A stretch of 5,855 nt of DNA from Actinomycetota bacterium (GCA_012271125.1 JAAXHB010000189.1:1-5855), one strand, 5' to 3'; positions 1-5,855 are shown, counted from the stretch's first letter. Made by a program: numbers and translations. The notes: generated by a model not told the origin, from the letters alone.

Positions 1-1
1 G

Positions 2-91
2 CTTTCCGGTGGTGTGGAGGCTGTCCAGCTCGACTACATAGTCGGCGGCGATACCAACCTCCGCGGCACCGTCTCAATCAACTTCCGCGCT
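2..91 (+). other. Tail of an upstream Ig-like module
   Basis: The first residues, through L-D-Y-I-V-G-G-D-T and T-V-S-I-N-F, resemble the last two strands of the complete modules further on, such as F-Q-Y-T-T-N-G followed by T-V-T-V-N-I near residues 936-959. This indicates that at least one more module lies upstream of the window and that the gene begins further left. Confidence 0.55.
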
Positions 92-3000
92 CCCTACGGC
101 ACCATCTTCGATTCCCTCGACTCTCACACCTACAACCTGACCCGCACCAACGTCAACGCCGTCAACGAGACCCTTGACGTCCTCTCAGACGCCACCTGCG
201 ATAACGGCACCTGCGGCGATCTGGTCCTCGTCGGCTCTGTCTCTGACTCCAAGGTCACTGTCGCCCCCAACGCCGCCAAGGACGCCTTCACCCTCACCAT
301 CTCCCAGCTAACCGACTTCAGCTCCACCACTGACATCACCTTGCCCAACGGCGACGCCGCCAAGACCGCCACCGTCACCTTCGATTACTCAACCACCAAC
401 TCTCTCGACCGCGAAACCGTCACCCTGAACTTCACCATCTTCGGCCCCTTCGGTAAAAACACGCTGCGCAACAAGACCTTCATCGTCGACCACCCCGAAA
501 ACGCTTCCACCTTCAGCTACCCGCTGCCCATCCTCGAAGGCGACGACTGTTCACTCGGCTGCGCCAGCGTCTCAATTACCTCCGGTACCGTCACCTCAGG
601 TGCCACCGCCACCTACAACTCCACCACCAGGCTCGCCACTCTGGGCTTCACCGGCTCCAATCTGCCCACAACCCTCAGCTTCGACTACGGCGACGACTAC
701 GCCGACGATGACGCCACCATCACCGTCATGATTAATGAAGTCCCCGGCCCCTACACCGACATCGCCGCCGGCAACGGCTTCGCCTGTGCCCTCACCTCCT
801 CGGGTCGTGTCGAGTGTTGGGGTAACGACTCACACCGTCAGATCATCGATCGTGTAACCAGTTCCAGCAACCGCGCCATCAGTGCCGGACTAAACCACGC
901 CTGCGTTATCAGCCAATTCAGCGATGTCATCTGCTGGGGCGACAACTCCAGCGAACAATCTGTCGAATTGCTCACTGATTCTTTCAAAGAAGTCGCCGCA
1001 GGTTATGACACCACTTGCGTCATAAATAGCAGCGACCGCATCGAGTGCTACGGCGCTAACTCCGCCATCGTCGACAACATCCCCACTTCAGAGTCTCCCT
1101 ACTCTTCGCTCACGCTTGGTTCCACGTTCGCCTGCGCAATCAAGAACAACGGCGACGTCACCTGCTGGGGTCCCGACGAAGACAACGGTGATCATCCCGA
1201 CGACCAAACCTCCGGCACCTACTCCGCAGTCGTTGCCGGTCACGCCCACGTCTGTGCTATCCGCGCTTCCGATTCCGGCAGCGCTAAACAAGACGAGCTC
1301 CTTTGCTGGGGCGATAACTCCAGCAATCAGACTGACGTTCCTAACGAGGATTGGCTCTGGCATTCAGTTTCCGCCGCGGGCGACCTCACCTGCGCCATCC
1401 GCAAGTCCAGCGACTCCACCCTCAACGGATCCCGCTACTGCTGGGGCGAAGACACCTACGGCCAAGCTGTCAGCTCCGCTGCCGCTCACGAACAAGTCGC
1501 CGCCGGTATCGGCATCTCTTGTGCTCGCTTCGCCAACGGCACGGTCGGTTGTGTCGGTGCCCGCAGCTTCGGTCAGCTCAACGCTCCAACAGCTGCCGGT
1601 TTCTCTGAAATAACCGGCGGCGATAATCACACCTGCGCCCGCAATTCTTCCAACGCCGTTGTTTGCTGGGGCGATGACAGCTCAGGCCAAGCCTCCGTGC
1701 CCGCCAGCCAGACCTACGCCTCCATCGCCGCCGGCCCTGACTTCACTTGCGCTATCCGCACCGCCGGCACCGACCGCCAAGAGTGCTGGGGCAACAACGC
1801 TTCCGGCATCCAAACCGAAGCCACCGGTGCCGGTGTTCAAATCTCCGCCGGTGTCAATCATGCTTGTATCCGCAACTCTGACGGCACCGTTGACTGCTGG
1901 GGCGACAACACCGGCAACAAGTCCACCATCCTCTACGGTTCATCGGTGCGGCTCTCCTCCATCGCTGTCGGCGCTGAAGGCATCTGCGGCATCATCTCCG
2001 ACTCCGGTAACACCGACCACAACGCCATTGACTGCTTCGGCACTCTCGACGCCGACGGCTGGCGCACCGACCGACCTCTCAAGCCTTCCGAAACCCGCAC
2101 GATTGATGTCGAAGACCCCGACGATGACCGCAACACCATCCCTGTCACCTACAGCGGCACTACTTATGACTTCATCACCGCTTACGGCAACACTTTCTGC
2201 GCCATCGCCGCGAATAGCAACTCCGATTCTGACGACTACATCCCCGACAACGATTCGCTCACCTGCTGGGGCGATACCAGCTCCGGCAAGATCGAAATCG
2301 ACGAAAAAGACGGCAATGTCGTCTTCCCACCCGAGGGCACCTATTCCAAGGTCGCAGTCGGCAACAATCACATCTGCGCCATTGATACTGATGGTGGTGG
2401 CTTGTGCTGGGGTGCGATTACCAACGACATGGATATACCACCATCGTTGCCTTCGGGTGTCACCTTCACCGATGCCGCCCTCGGCGATGATCATGTTTGC
2501 TGGTTGCGCTCCGACGGCAAGATCGACTGCGTCGGTGCGGATTCACGCACCCTCAGCACCGCTGGTATTCCCAAGCGAAGCACCGCCACCGACACCCTTA
2601 TCGACGACACAATTGATGTTGACCGCATCTGGCCTGATCGCCTCTCCGTCGCCCTTGACGTCCTAGCTGGCAGCAGTCCCGATTCTTGCGCCGCGGGTTG
2701 CGCCGGCGTGGAGGTCGTCGCCGGCACCGGCCCCTCCACAGGCACGCTCACTTGGAACGACTCCACCCGCAAGTTCGACTACTTCGTGCCCGCCAACATC
2801 GCAGTCTCTAGCTTCACCTTCCAATACACCACCAACGGTTCTCGCGACAACCGTGGCATCTCCAACCCCGCCACCGTCACGGTCAACATCACCCCCAAGG
2901 CCGACTTCCTCCACGACGACCCCTACCAGTTCGAGCGCATCACCGGCCTAGCCCTGGACCAAGATTTGGATGTCATCAATTATGGCTACCCCGACGATTG

Positions 3001-5479
3001 TGGACGCAACTGCGACAACGTCACCATGGTCTCTGGCAGCCTCTCACCGTCCAACGCTCCTGTTACTTGGGATTCCACCAAGCAAGCCTTCGTCCTCGCA
3101 GTGCCCGCCAATACCGCCGCGCCGGCAACTATCACCTTCTCTTACACCACCGACGGCGCGTATGGCACGTACGATGGCAACGGCAACACCGTTTACTCCA
3201 CCACTAAACAAACCGCCGACGTCACCATAAACATCACCACGATCACCACCGACAACATCGATGACACCTTCAATCTCGTGCGTCCCAAGACTGATGCCGA
3301 AACCTGGGAGCTCGACGTCTTCGCCAACGACGAATGCCGCCCCGGCTGCACCTACAAGGCACACACCGCCCTAACCAACCTCAGCTGGGACTCCACTAAG
3401 GGCGACTACGGCATGTTTGAGTACACAATCGGCGACGGCGACTCCGCTCCAACCGGTGTGACCTTCACCTACACCACTAATGAAGAAGATTCCGCCACCA
3501 CCGTGACGATCAACGTGATCGACACCTACGACAAGCTCGTCGACGACCGCTTCCGTGTGATTCGTGCCGATAACGGCCACGGTGGGCGTGCCATTCAATG
3601 GATCTTTGATGTGTTAGCCAATGATGATTGCATTTATGACTCCAATCCTTGTGGTGATATAACCCTTGCTGAAGAGTTCCCGATTGATGACCCTGATCCC
3701 GATGACGGTGTGCGTGTTTTCGCTACTACAGAAATTCAGATCACAACTCCGGGTGTGTCTTCTTATCCAATGGAGGATTGTGCTAATAAGTCCAACCCAG
3801 ATTTGGGTTGCCCTGGTCACGATCATCCTCACGACAACGAAAAAACCGCTATGCGTGAAGTGATTGTCTTTGAGTGGCCCGAGGAGAGTGCTTTCCCGAC
3901 TGAGCCGCTAACCATTTTCTACCGGACCGCCGATAGCGACGATTCCAAGCCTTATAAGTCCAGAAGCGTTCTCGAATCCGAAGGCCTGTCCGATGCTGAG
4001 ATCTTGGAGTACTGGCGCACTGACAACACTGGCGCGGTGACTTTCTCTGTTACCACGCTTCCGATTCCGACTGAGTTGTCGATGACTGCTGACAGTTTGT
4101 GTCGTGTTGACTCCTCCGGGCACTTGCTCTGCCATGGCGGTATCCGCGACTCCTTTAGCTACATCGATGATCAAGGCACCGAAGACGAACACGATGATGA
4201 AGAGTTCGACGTGTTCTTGCCGCCAAGCTCTGGTTCATCCGCGGTGGCCGTTGGTTGGACCCATGGTTGCAGCATTTCAGTACCGCAGACCCGTTATGAG
4301 GGCACTGCCAAGGAAATAACCGGCTCCTTTGTTGAGTGCTGGGGCGGTAATCCTGCTGATCGCGACATCACCGTTGATGCCGAGAAGGATCGCCGTGTCG
4401 AGGACATGCCCACTGATATGACCGCTAATGAAGTAATCACAGGATCTGATTACTCCTGTGCGTTGGACACTGAAAAAGATTCTGGTTCTTGCTGGGGCTC
4501 TGCTTCTTGGATTCCTAAAGACAAGAACCCCGACGGTTCTCTACCCGCGCCGGGCACTTATGTCCCAAGCCACTATCCGCTGCCGCAAGATATTCACTTA
4601 AGCAATCTGTCTGCTGGCTGGTCACATTTCTGCGGCATCCAGCGTGAAATCGTCGGCTTAGAAACCATTGAGAGGAGTTACCTCGACCCGAGCAAAACTC
4701 CAGGTGTTGACGAATCCGGAAATCCTGTTTATGACAACATGGGCAGGCGTCTCGATGTGAACGGAGAGGTAATCCAGATTCTCACCGAGTCTCAAGAAGT
4801 GACTGTTTATTCGTACACGGCTCGCTGCTTTGGTGATAACACTTACGGTCAGTCCACACCACCGACGTATGACACCGGCACAACCGAAACCCAAACCGAA
4901 ACCGTTATCACCACTGACGCCACCACCAATGGCGTAGCTAACACTCCATTTGTGGACAAAGATGGTGTTCAGAAAACAAACGACAAAGGCGAGTTGTTGT
5001 ATACCAGAACAGACGAAGTCGAGGTTCCGGTTATGGCTGATTATGAGTTCACCAAGGTCTACGCCGGTGTTAAACACTCCTGCGGTATCCGCCGTGCCAT
5101 CTGGGACTACACCGCAAATGACTACAAAGAAGGTGCCCACACCGTGATTTGCTGGGGCGATGACGAGTCCGGTCAAGCCACTGCGCCAGCTGGCACCTTC
5201 AAGCAGCTCGCCCTCGGCAACGATCACACCTGCGGTTTGCGCCTTGACGATTACGTCGAATGCTGGGGCGACGATTCCGAAGGCGAAGGCTCACCGCCTG
5301 CTATTTCCAGCTCCGATAGCTCTCCGCAAACCTTCTCCGCTATTTCAGCCGGCGAAAACACCACCTGCGGCGTCACTACCCCAATATGGGACCTCACCAA
5401 CCCTGTCGTGATCCGCTGCTGGGGCGCAACCAACTTCGGCTACCACACCCCCGGTGCCGGTGACCCCCCCCCCCCTTAG
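2..5479 (+). CDS. Giant secreted-type RCC1-repeat / Ig-like multidomain protein (5' partial)
   Basis: This frame is open from the first complete codon to a TAG at 5477-5479, giving 1825 codons before the stop; no start is in view. The GTG at 14 is an internal codon: the residues around it read as the end of a beta-sandwich module and no ribosome binding site precedes it. Residue numbers in this annotation count that GTG as 1. Order: module end (to 26), Ig-like modules (28-144, 145-243), 14 RCC1/BLIP-II-like blades (247-850), four Ig-like modules (860-1350), seven blades (1352-1813), then a proline run and stop. All 56 cysteines fall into local pairs, and Asp is very frequent, fitting an exported protein. 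RCC1-type propellers usually bind proteins and Ig-like modules usually act as spacers or adhesion units, so a surface adhesin or binding role is inferred. No catalytic motif, membrane segment or sorting signal is visible. The stop lies just after a 12-C tract, and the same architecture continues in the +1 frame, so this end is probably not the full C-terminus. Confidence 0.93.
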   Translation, partial: LSGGVEAVQLDYIVGGDTNLRGTVSINFRAPYGTIFDSLDSHTYNLTRTNVNAVNETLDVLSDATCDNGTCGDLVLVGSVSDSKVTVAPNAAKDAFTLTISQLTDFSSTTDITLPNGDAAKTATVTFDYSTTNSLDRETVTLNFTIFGPFGKNTLRNKTFIVDHPENASTFSYPLPILEGDDCSLGCASVSITSGTVTSGATATYNSTTRLATLGFTGSNLPTTLSFDYGDDYADDDATITVMINEVPGPYTDIAAGNGFACALTSSGRVECWGNDSHRQIIDRVTSSSNRAISAGLNHACVISQFSDVICWGDNSSEQSVELLTDSFKEVAAGYDTTCVINSSDRIECYGANSAIVDNIPTSESPYSSLTLGSTFACAIKNNGDVTCWGPDEDNGDHPDDQTSGTYSAVVAGHAHVCAIRASDSGSAKQDELLCWGDNSSNQTDVPNEDWLWHSVSAAGDLTCAIRKSSDSTLNGSRYCWGEDTYGQAVSSAAAHEQVAAGIGISCARFANGTVGCVGARSFGQLNAPTAAGFSEITGGDNHTCARNSSNAVVCWGDDSSGQASVPASQTYASIAAGPDFTCAIRTAGTDRQECWGNNASGIQTEATGAGVQISAGVNHACIRNSDGTVDCWGDNTGNKSTILYGSSVRLSSIAVGAEGICGIISDSGNTDHNAIDCFGTLDADGWRTDRPLKPSETRTIDVEDPDDDRNTIPVTYSGTTYDFITAYGNTFCAIAANSNSDSDDYIPDNDSLTCWGDTSSGKIEIDEKDGNVVFPPEGTYSKVAVGNNHICAIDTDGGGLCWGAITNDMDIPPSLPSGVTFTDAALGDDHVCWLRSDGKIDCVGADSRTLSTAGIPKRSTATDTLIDDTIDVDRIWPDRLSVALDVLAGSSPDSCAAGCAGVEVVAGTGPSTGTLTWNDSTRKFDYFVPANIAVSSFTFQYTTNGSRDNRGISNPATVTVNITPKADFLHDDPYQFERITGLALDQDLDVINYGYPDDCGRNCDNVTMVSGSLSPSNAPVTWDSTKQAFVLAVPANTAAPATITFSYTTDGAYGTYDGNGNTVYSTTKQTADVTINITTITTDNIDDTFNLVRPKTDAETWELDVFANDECRPGCTYKAHTALTNLSWDSTKGDYGMFEYTIGDGDSAPTGVTFTYTTNEEDSATTVTINVIDTYDKLVDDRFRVIRADNGHGGRAIQWIFDVLANDDCIYDSNPCGDITLAEEFPIDDPDPDDGVRVFATTEIQITTPGVSSYPMEDCANKSNPDLGCPGHDHPHDNEKTAMREVIVFEWPEESAFPTEPLTIFYRTADSDDSKPYKSRSVLESEGLSDAEILEYWRTDNTGAVTFSVTTLPIPTELSMTADSLCRVDSSGHLLCHGGIRDSFSYIDDQGTEDEHDDEEFDVFLPPSSGSSAVAVGWTHGCSISVPQTRYEGTAKEITGSFVECWGGNPADRDITVDAEKDRRVEDMPTDMTANEVITGSDYSCALDTEKDSGSCWGSASWIPKDKNPDGSLPAPGTYVPSHYPLPQDIHLSNLSAGWSHFCGIQREIVGLETIERSYLDPSKTPGVDESGNPVYDNMGRRLDVNGEVIQILTESQEVTVYSYTARCFGDNTYGQSTPPTYDTGTTETQTETVITTDATTNGVANTPFVDKDGVQKTNDKGELLYTRTDEVEVPVMADYEFTKVYAGVKHSCGIRRAIWDYTANDYKEGAHTVICWGDDESGQATAPAGTFKQLALGNDHTCGLRLDDYVECWGDDSEGEGSPPAISSSDSSPQTFSAISAGENTTCGVTTPIWDLTNPVVIRCWGATNFGYHTPGAGDPPPP
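95..445 (+). other. Ig/cadherin-like module 2 (residues 28-144)
   Basis: The module opens with Y-G-T-I-F-D. It has an L-D-V-L-S-D-A motif at residues 54-60 followed at once by a cysteine pair, C62 and C67. Its closing strands are T-V-T-F-D-Y-S-T-T-N and T-V-T-L-N-F. The L-D-V-L-x-(N/D)-D signature is typical of bacterial cadherin-like and Ig-like tandem repeats in surface proteins; the cysteine pair is the local speciality of this protein. The role is inferred to be a structural spacer or adhesion unit. Confidence 0.6.
446..742 (+). other. Ig/cadherin-like module 3 (residues 145-243)
   Basis: This shorter module has C179 and C183 (C-S-L-G-C) after L-E-G-D-D, a Y-N-S-T-T-R strand that parallels W-D-S-T-K/R in later modules, and a T-L-S-F-D-Y-G-D-D-Y closing strand rich in aspartate. 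It leads directly into the first propeller blade through the short linker E-V-P-G-P. Confidence 0.55.
752..2563 (+). repeat. RCC1/BLIP-II-like blade block A, 14 blades
   Basis: Residues 247-850 hold 14 consecutive blades of mostly 35-50 residues. Each has a V/I-A-A-G-like turn, a first cysteine before A-I/L, and a second cysteine normally in C-W-G. The cysteine pairs are 258/268, 297/307, 335/345, 374/384, 414/431, 460/476, 503/513, 541/551, 579/591, 618/628, 658/674, 729/751, 788/798 and 829/839; nine of the 14 have a spacing of exactly ten. Canonical RCC1 repeats have H-S-L-A-L...V-Y-S-W-G, so the two cysteines replace positions facing each other in the blade hairpin and probably form a disulfide. 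Blades 3, 7, 11 and 14 have C-Y-G, C-V-G, C-F-G and C-V-G in place of C-W-G. Fourteen is twice the seven blades of an RCC1 or BLIP-II propeller, so two tandem propellers are inferred. Confidence 0.88.
2591..2899 (+). other. Ig/cadherin-like module 4 (residues 860-962)
   Basis: This is the clearest example of the module: D-T-L-I-D-D-T opening, L-D-V-L-A-G motif, C892 and C896 (C-A-A-G-C), T-W-N-D-S-T-R-K-F central strand, F-T-F-Q-Y-T-T-N-G and T-V-T-V-N-I-T closing strands. It starts about ten residues after the last blade of block A and serves well as a reference for aligning the others. Confidence 0.7.
2900..3250 (+). other. Ig/cadherin-like module 5 (residues 963-1079)
   Basis: Follows the previous module without a linker. 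It shows L-D-Q-D-L-D-V-I in place of the D-V-L-A-N-D motif, C996 and C1000 (C-G-R-N-C), T-W-D-S-T-K-Q-A-F, I-T-F-S-Y-T-T-D-G and D-V-T-I-N-I-T. A glycine- and asparagine-rich loop (about 1048-1059) separates the last two strands. Confidence 0.7.
3251..3523 (+). other. Ig/cadherin-like module 6 (residues 1080-1170)
   Basis: A compact copy: D-N-I-D-D-T-F opening, L-D-V-F-A-N-D-E motif, C1108 and C1112 (C-R-P-G-C), S-W-D-S-T-K-G, T-F-T-Y-T-T-N and T-V-T-I-N-V-I-D. It is the closest of the set to the common L-D-V-L-A-N-D family of bacterial tandem surface repeats. Confidence 0.7.
3524..4063 (+). other. Ig/cadherin-like module 7, enlarged, with acidic and His-rich insert (residues 1171-1350)
   Basis: The module keeps F-D-V-L-A-N-D-D followed by C1206 and C1213, and a P-L-T-I-F-Y-R-T-A closing strand, but at about 180 residues it is nearly twice the size of its neighbours. 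The extra sequence includes an Asp/Pro run (1225-1231), a second cysteine pair C1256/C1266, and a C-P-G-H-D-H-P-H-D-N-E cluster that could bind a metal. Another extra stretch (about 1309-1338) is charged and looks helical (L-E-S-E-G-L-S-D-A-E-I-L-E-Y). Its DNA is more AT-rich than the preceding modules. Confidence 0.55.
4067..5452 (+). repeat. RCC1/BLIP-II-like blade block B, 7 blades with long loops
   Basis: Residues 1352-1813 contain seven blades with cysteine pairs 1363/1373, 1419/1442, 1482/1493, 1540/1605, 1690/1713, 1740/1750 and 1785/1802. Five have C-W-G at the second cysteine; the first has C-H-G and the fourth C-F-G. Seven is the blade number of one RCC1 or BLIP-II propeller. Unlike block A, several blades carry long loops between the two cysteines, the largest being about 60 residues in blade 4, and a long linker joins blades 4 and 5. 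Blades 5 and 7 both contain I-W-D in this loop. The longer loops would emerge from the same hairpin end of each blade and could form a binding face, which is an inference. Confidence 0.8.
4640..5041 (+). other. Two related insertions in and after blade B4
   Basis: The loop inside blade 4 (residues 1543-1602) and the linker after it (1619-1676) have no blade signature but resemble each other. Both contain T-P-x-V-D-x-x-G, then a polar stretch with a G-E pair, then an E-V-x-V strand followed by an aromatic residue. Both are rich in Asp, Glu, Thr and Gly. They may be a small duplicated beta-hairpin unit inserted in the propeller. The resemblance is judged by eye and is weak over its middle. Confidence 0.35.
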
Positions 5480-5837
5480 ACCCGGCGGCACCGCCGACAC
5501 CATCTTCGACTACACCACCACCCAATCCACCGGATACATCCCGTTTGGCTCGACCGCGACAATCACTCTTCCAGCAGCCTTCAACGACGCCAACACCTGC
5601 ACCGGCGACTGCGTCTACACCGCAACCTCCGGCCTGATATATGCATCAGATGACTCACCCACCACCTCAGGAAGAATAGTAAGCATGACCCTTCTCAGCG
5701 ACGGCAGAGTCAGTTTTGTCGTAACCACCGATGACGCAATTGGTGATGGTAATCGCGCCTTTGACGTGTACTTCACCTACAAAACCGCCACCTCCAAAGC
5801 CGACGCAAAAATCCAGTTCCTCGCCGCCGCCTCCTAA
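5454..5837 (+). CDS. C-terminal Ig-like module, out of frame with the main gene
   Basis: The +1 frame is open across the end of the main reading frame and stops at TAA 5835-5837. It encodes about 127 residues if counted from the GTG at 5454. That GTG lies inside the upstream gene, has no Shine-Dalgarno-like sequence before it (the preceding bases are C-rich), and its first codons only read the proline-rich linker in another frame. Independent translation is therefore unlikely. From about 5499 the product matches the modules of the main protein: a T-I-F-D opening as in the module at 95, a hydrophobic strand, a C-T-G-D-C pair at 5598-5612, a central strand, and a closing Y-F-T-Y-K-T strand. It is best read as the last module of the giant protein, joined by loss of one C in the 5464-5475 tract or by +1 frameshifting. 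It ends in F-L-A-A-A-S with no LPXTG motif or other recognisable anchor. Confidence 0.75.
   Translation: MPVTPPPLRPGGTADTIFDYTTTQSTGYIPFGSTATITLPAAFNDANTCTGDCVYTATSGLIYASDDSPTTSGRIVSMTLLSDGRVSFVVTTDDAIGDGNRAFDVYFTYKTATSKADAKIQFLAAAS
5464..5475 (+). repeat. Poly-C tract of 12, frame switch point
   Basis: Twelve consecutive cytosines encode most of P-P-P-P and lie two bases before an in-frame TAG. Eleven Cs (or fourteen) would put the main gene in frame with the C-terminal module that follows. The tract sits in the linker between block B and that module, so a change in length adds or removes one whole module without touching the propeller. It may be a slipped-strand phase-variation site, a frameshifting signal, or a homopolymer sequencing error; the sequence alone cannot separate these. 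Confidence 0.9.
5499..5834 (+). other. Ig/cadherin-like module 8 (after the frame switch)
   Basis: Read in the +1 frame, this segment has the full module pattern: T-I-F-D opening like module 2, a T-A-T-I-T-L strand, the C-T-G-D-C pair, a central strand, and the F-D-V-Y-F-T-Y-K-T closing strand followed by A-K-I-Q-F. All the landmarks from opening to final strand are present in order, so it appears complete. This argues that the frame is still under coding constraint or was disrupted very recently. Confidence 0.6.
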
Positions 5838-5855
5838 CCTCCCGTCCCCCCACCC

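Noticed and set aside
14..16. GTG as the true start of the large gene
   Set aside because: The frame is open before it, no ribosome binding site is visible in the 13 bases upstream, and the flanking residues are the end of a beta-sandwich module.
752..2563. CRISPR-like or satellite DNA array
   Set aside because: Repeat spacing is irregular, repeats are conserved at protein level with drifted DNA, and the whole stretch is a continuous reading frame.
1659..2666. 335-codon reading frame on the plus strand, rich in Ala, Pro, Ser and Thr
   Set aside because: It overlaps the blade block in another frame. Its composition is what a shifted reading of GCC/ACC-rich codons gives, and it has no domain or repeat logic of its own.
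4658..5227. 189-codon minus-strand reading frame, and similar ones at 1940-2494 and 4004 region
   Set aside because: They lie antisense to the clearly coding repeats and show no recognisable protein family; they follow from the codon bias of the sense strand.
932..5424. The octamer tgctgggg repeated 14 times, resembling a Chi-like or uptake motif
   Set aside because: Every copy falls on the Cys-Trp-Gly codons of a blade in the same frame, so it follows from the protein repeat rather than from a DNA signal.
5454..5837. An independent small downstream gene starting at GTG 5454
   Set aside because: No Shine-Dalgarno sequence precedes it, its start overlaps the upstream gene, and its content is a module of the same protein. 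A frameshifted continuation explains it better.
5838..5855. A terminator after the final stop
   Set aside because: Only 18 bases remain; they are C-rich with a run of six C and contain no inverted repeat or T run.

Overview
The window is almost entirely one very long, plus-strand, repeat-built gene. It enters from upstream (no start in the window), runs in one frame to a TAG at 5477-5479, and continues in the +1 frame to a TAA at 5835-5837. The switch point is a run of 12 cytosines at 5464-5475. With one C fewer the two pieces would form a single protein of at least 1944 residues within this window. The last 18 bases hold nothing recognisable. No RNA gene, transposase, CRISPR array, promoter or terminator can be supported.

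The protein has two kinds of building block. The first is a short RCC1/BLIP-II-like beta-propeller blade (G-x-x-H/F-x-C-A ... V-x-C-W-G-D-x-S-x-G-Q). I count 14 blades in one block (752-2563) and 7 in a second (4067-5452), which suggests two plus one seven-bladed propellers. The second is an Ig/cadherin-like beta-sandwich module of about 90-180 residues with a D-V-L-A-N-D-type motif, a close cysteine pair just after it, a W-D-S-T-K/R-like strand, and a T-F-x-Y-T-T ... T-V-T-V-N-I ending. The order is: module end, two modules, 14 blades, four modules, 7 blades, poly-C switch, one last module. All 56 cysteines before the frameshift fall into local pairs, which suggests an exported, disulfide-stapled surface or extracellular protein. 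No signal peptide, anchor or enzyme domain lies in the window, so location and ligand are inferred.

The organism is a bacterium with fairly high GC and a strong preference for C-ending codons over most of the gene. A stretch around 3600-5040 is visibly richer in A/T and T-ending codons, as if part of the gene had a different history. Giant RCC1 plus Ig-like proteins occur in several environmental bacterial phyla, and I cannot name the taxon from this sequence. The points of most interest are the poly-C frameshift that would add or remove a complete C-terminal module, the 14 + 7 blade count, and the cysteine-paired module family.
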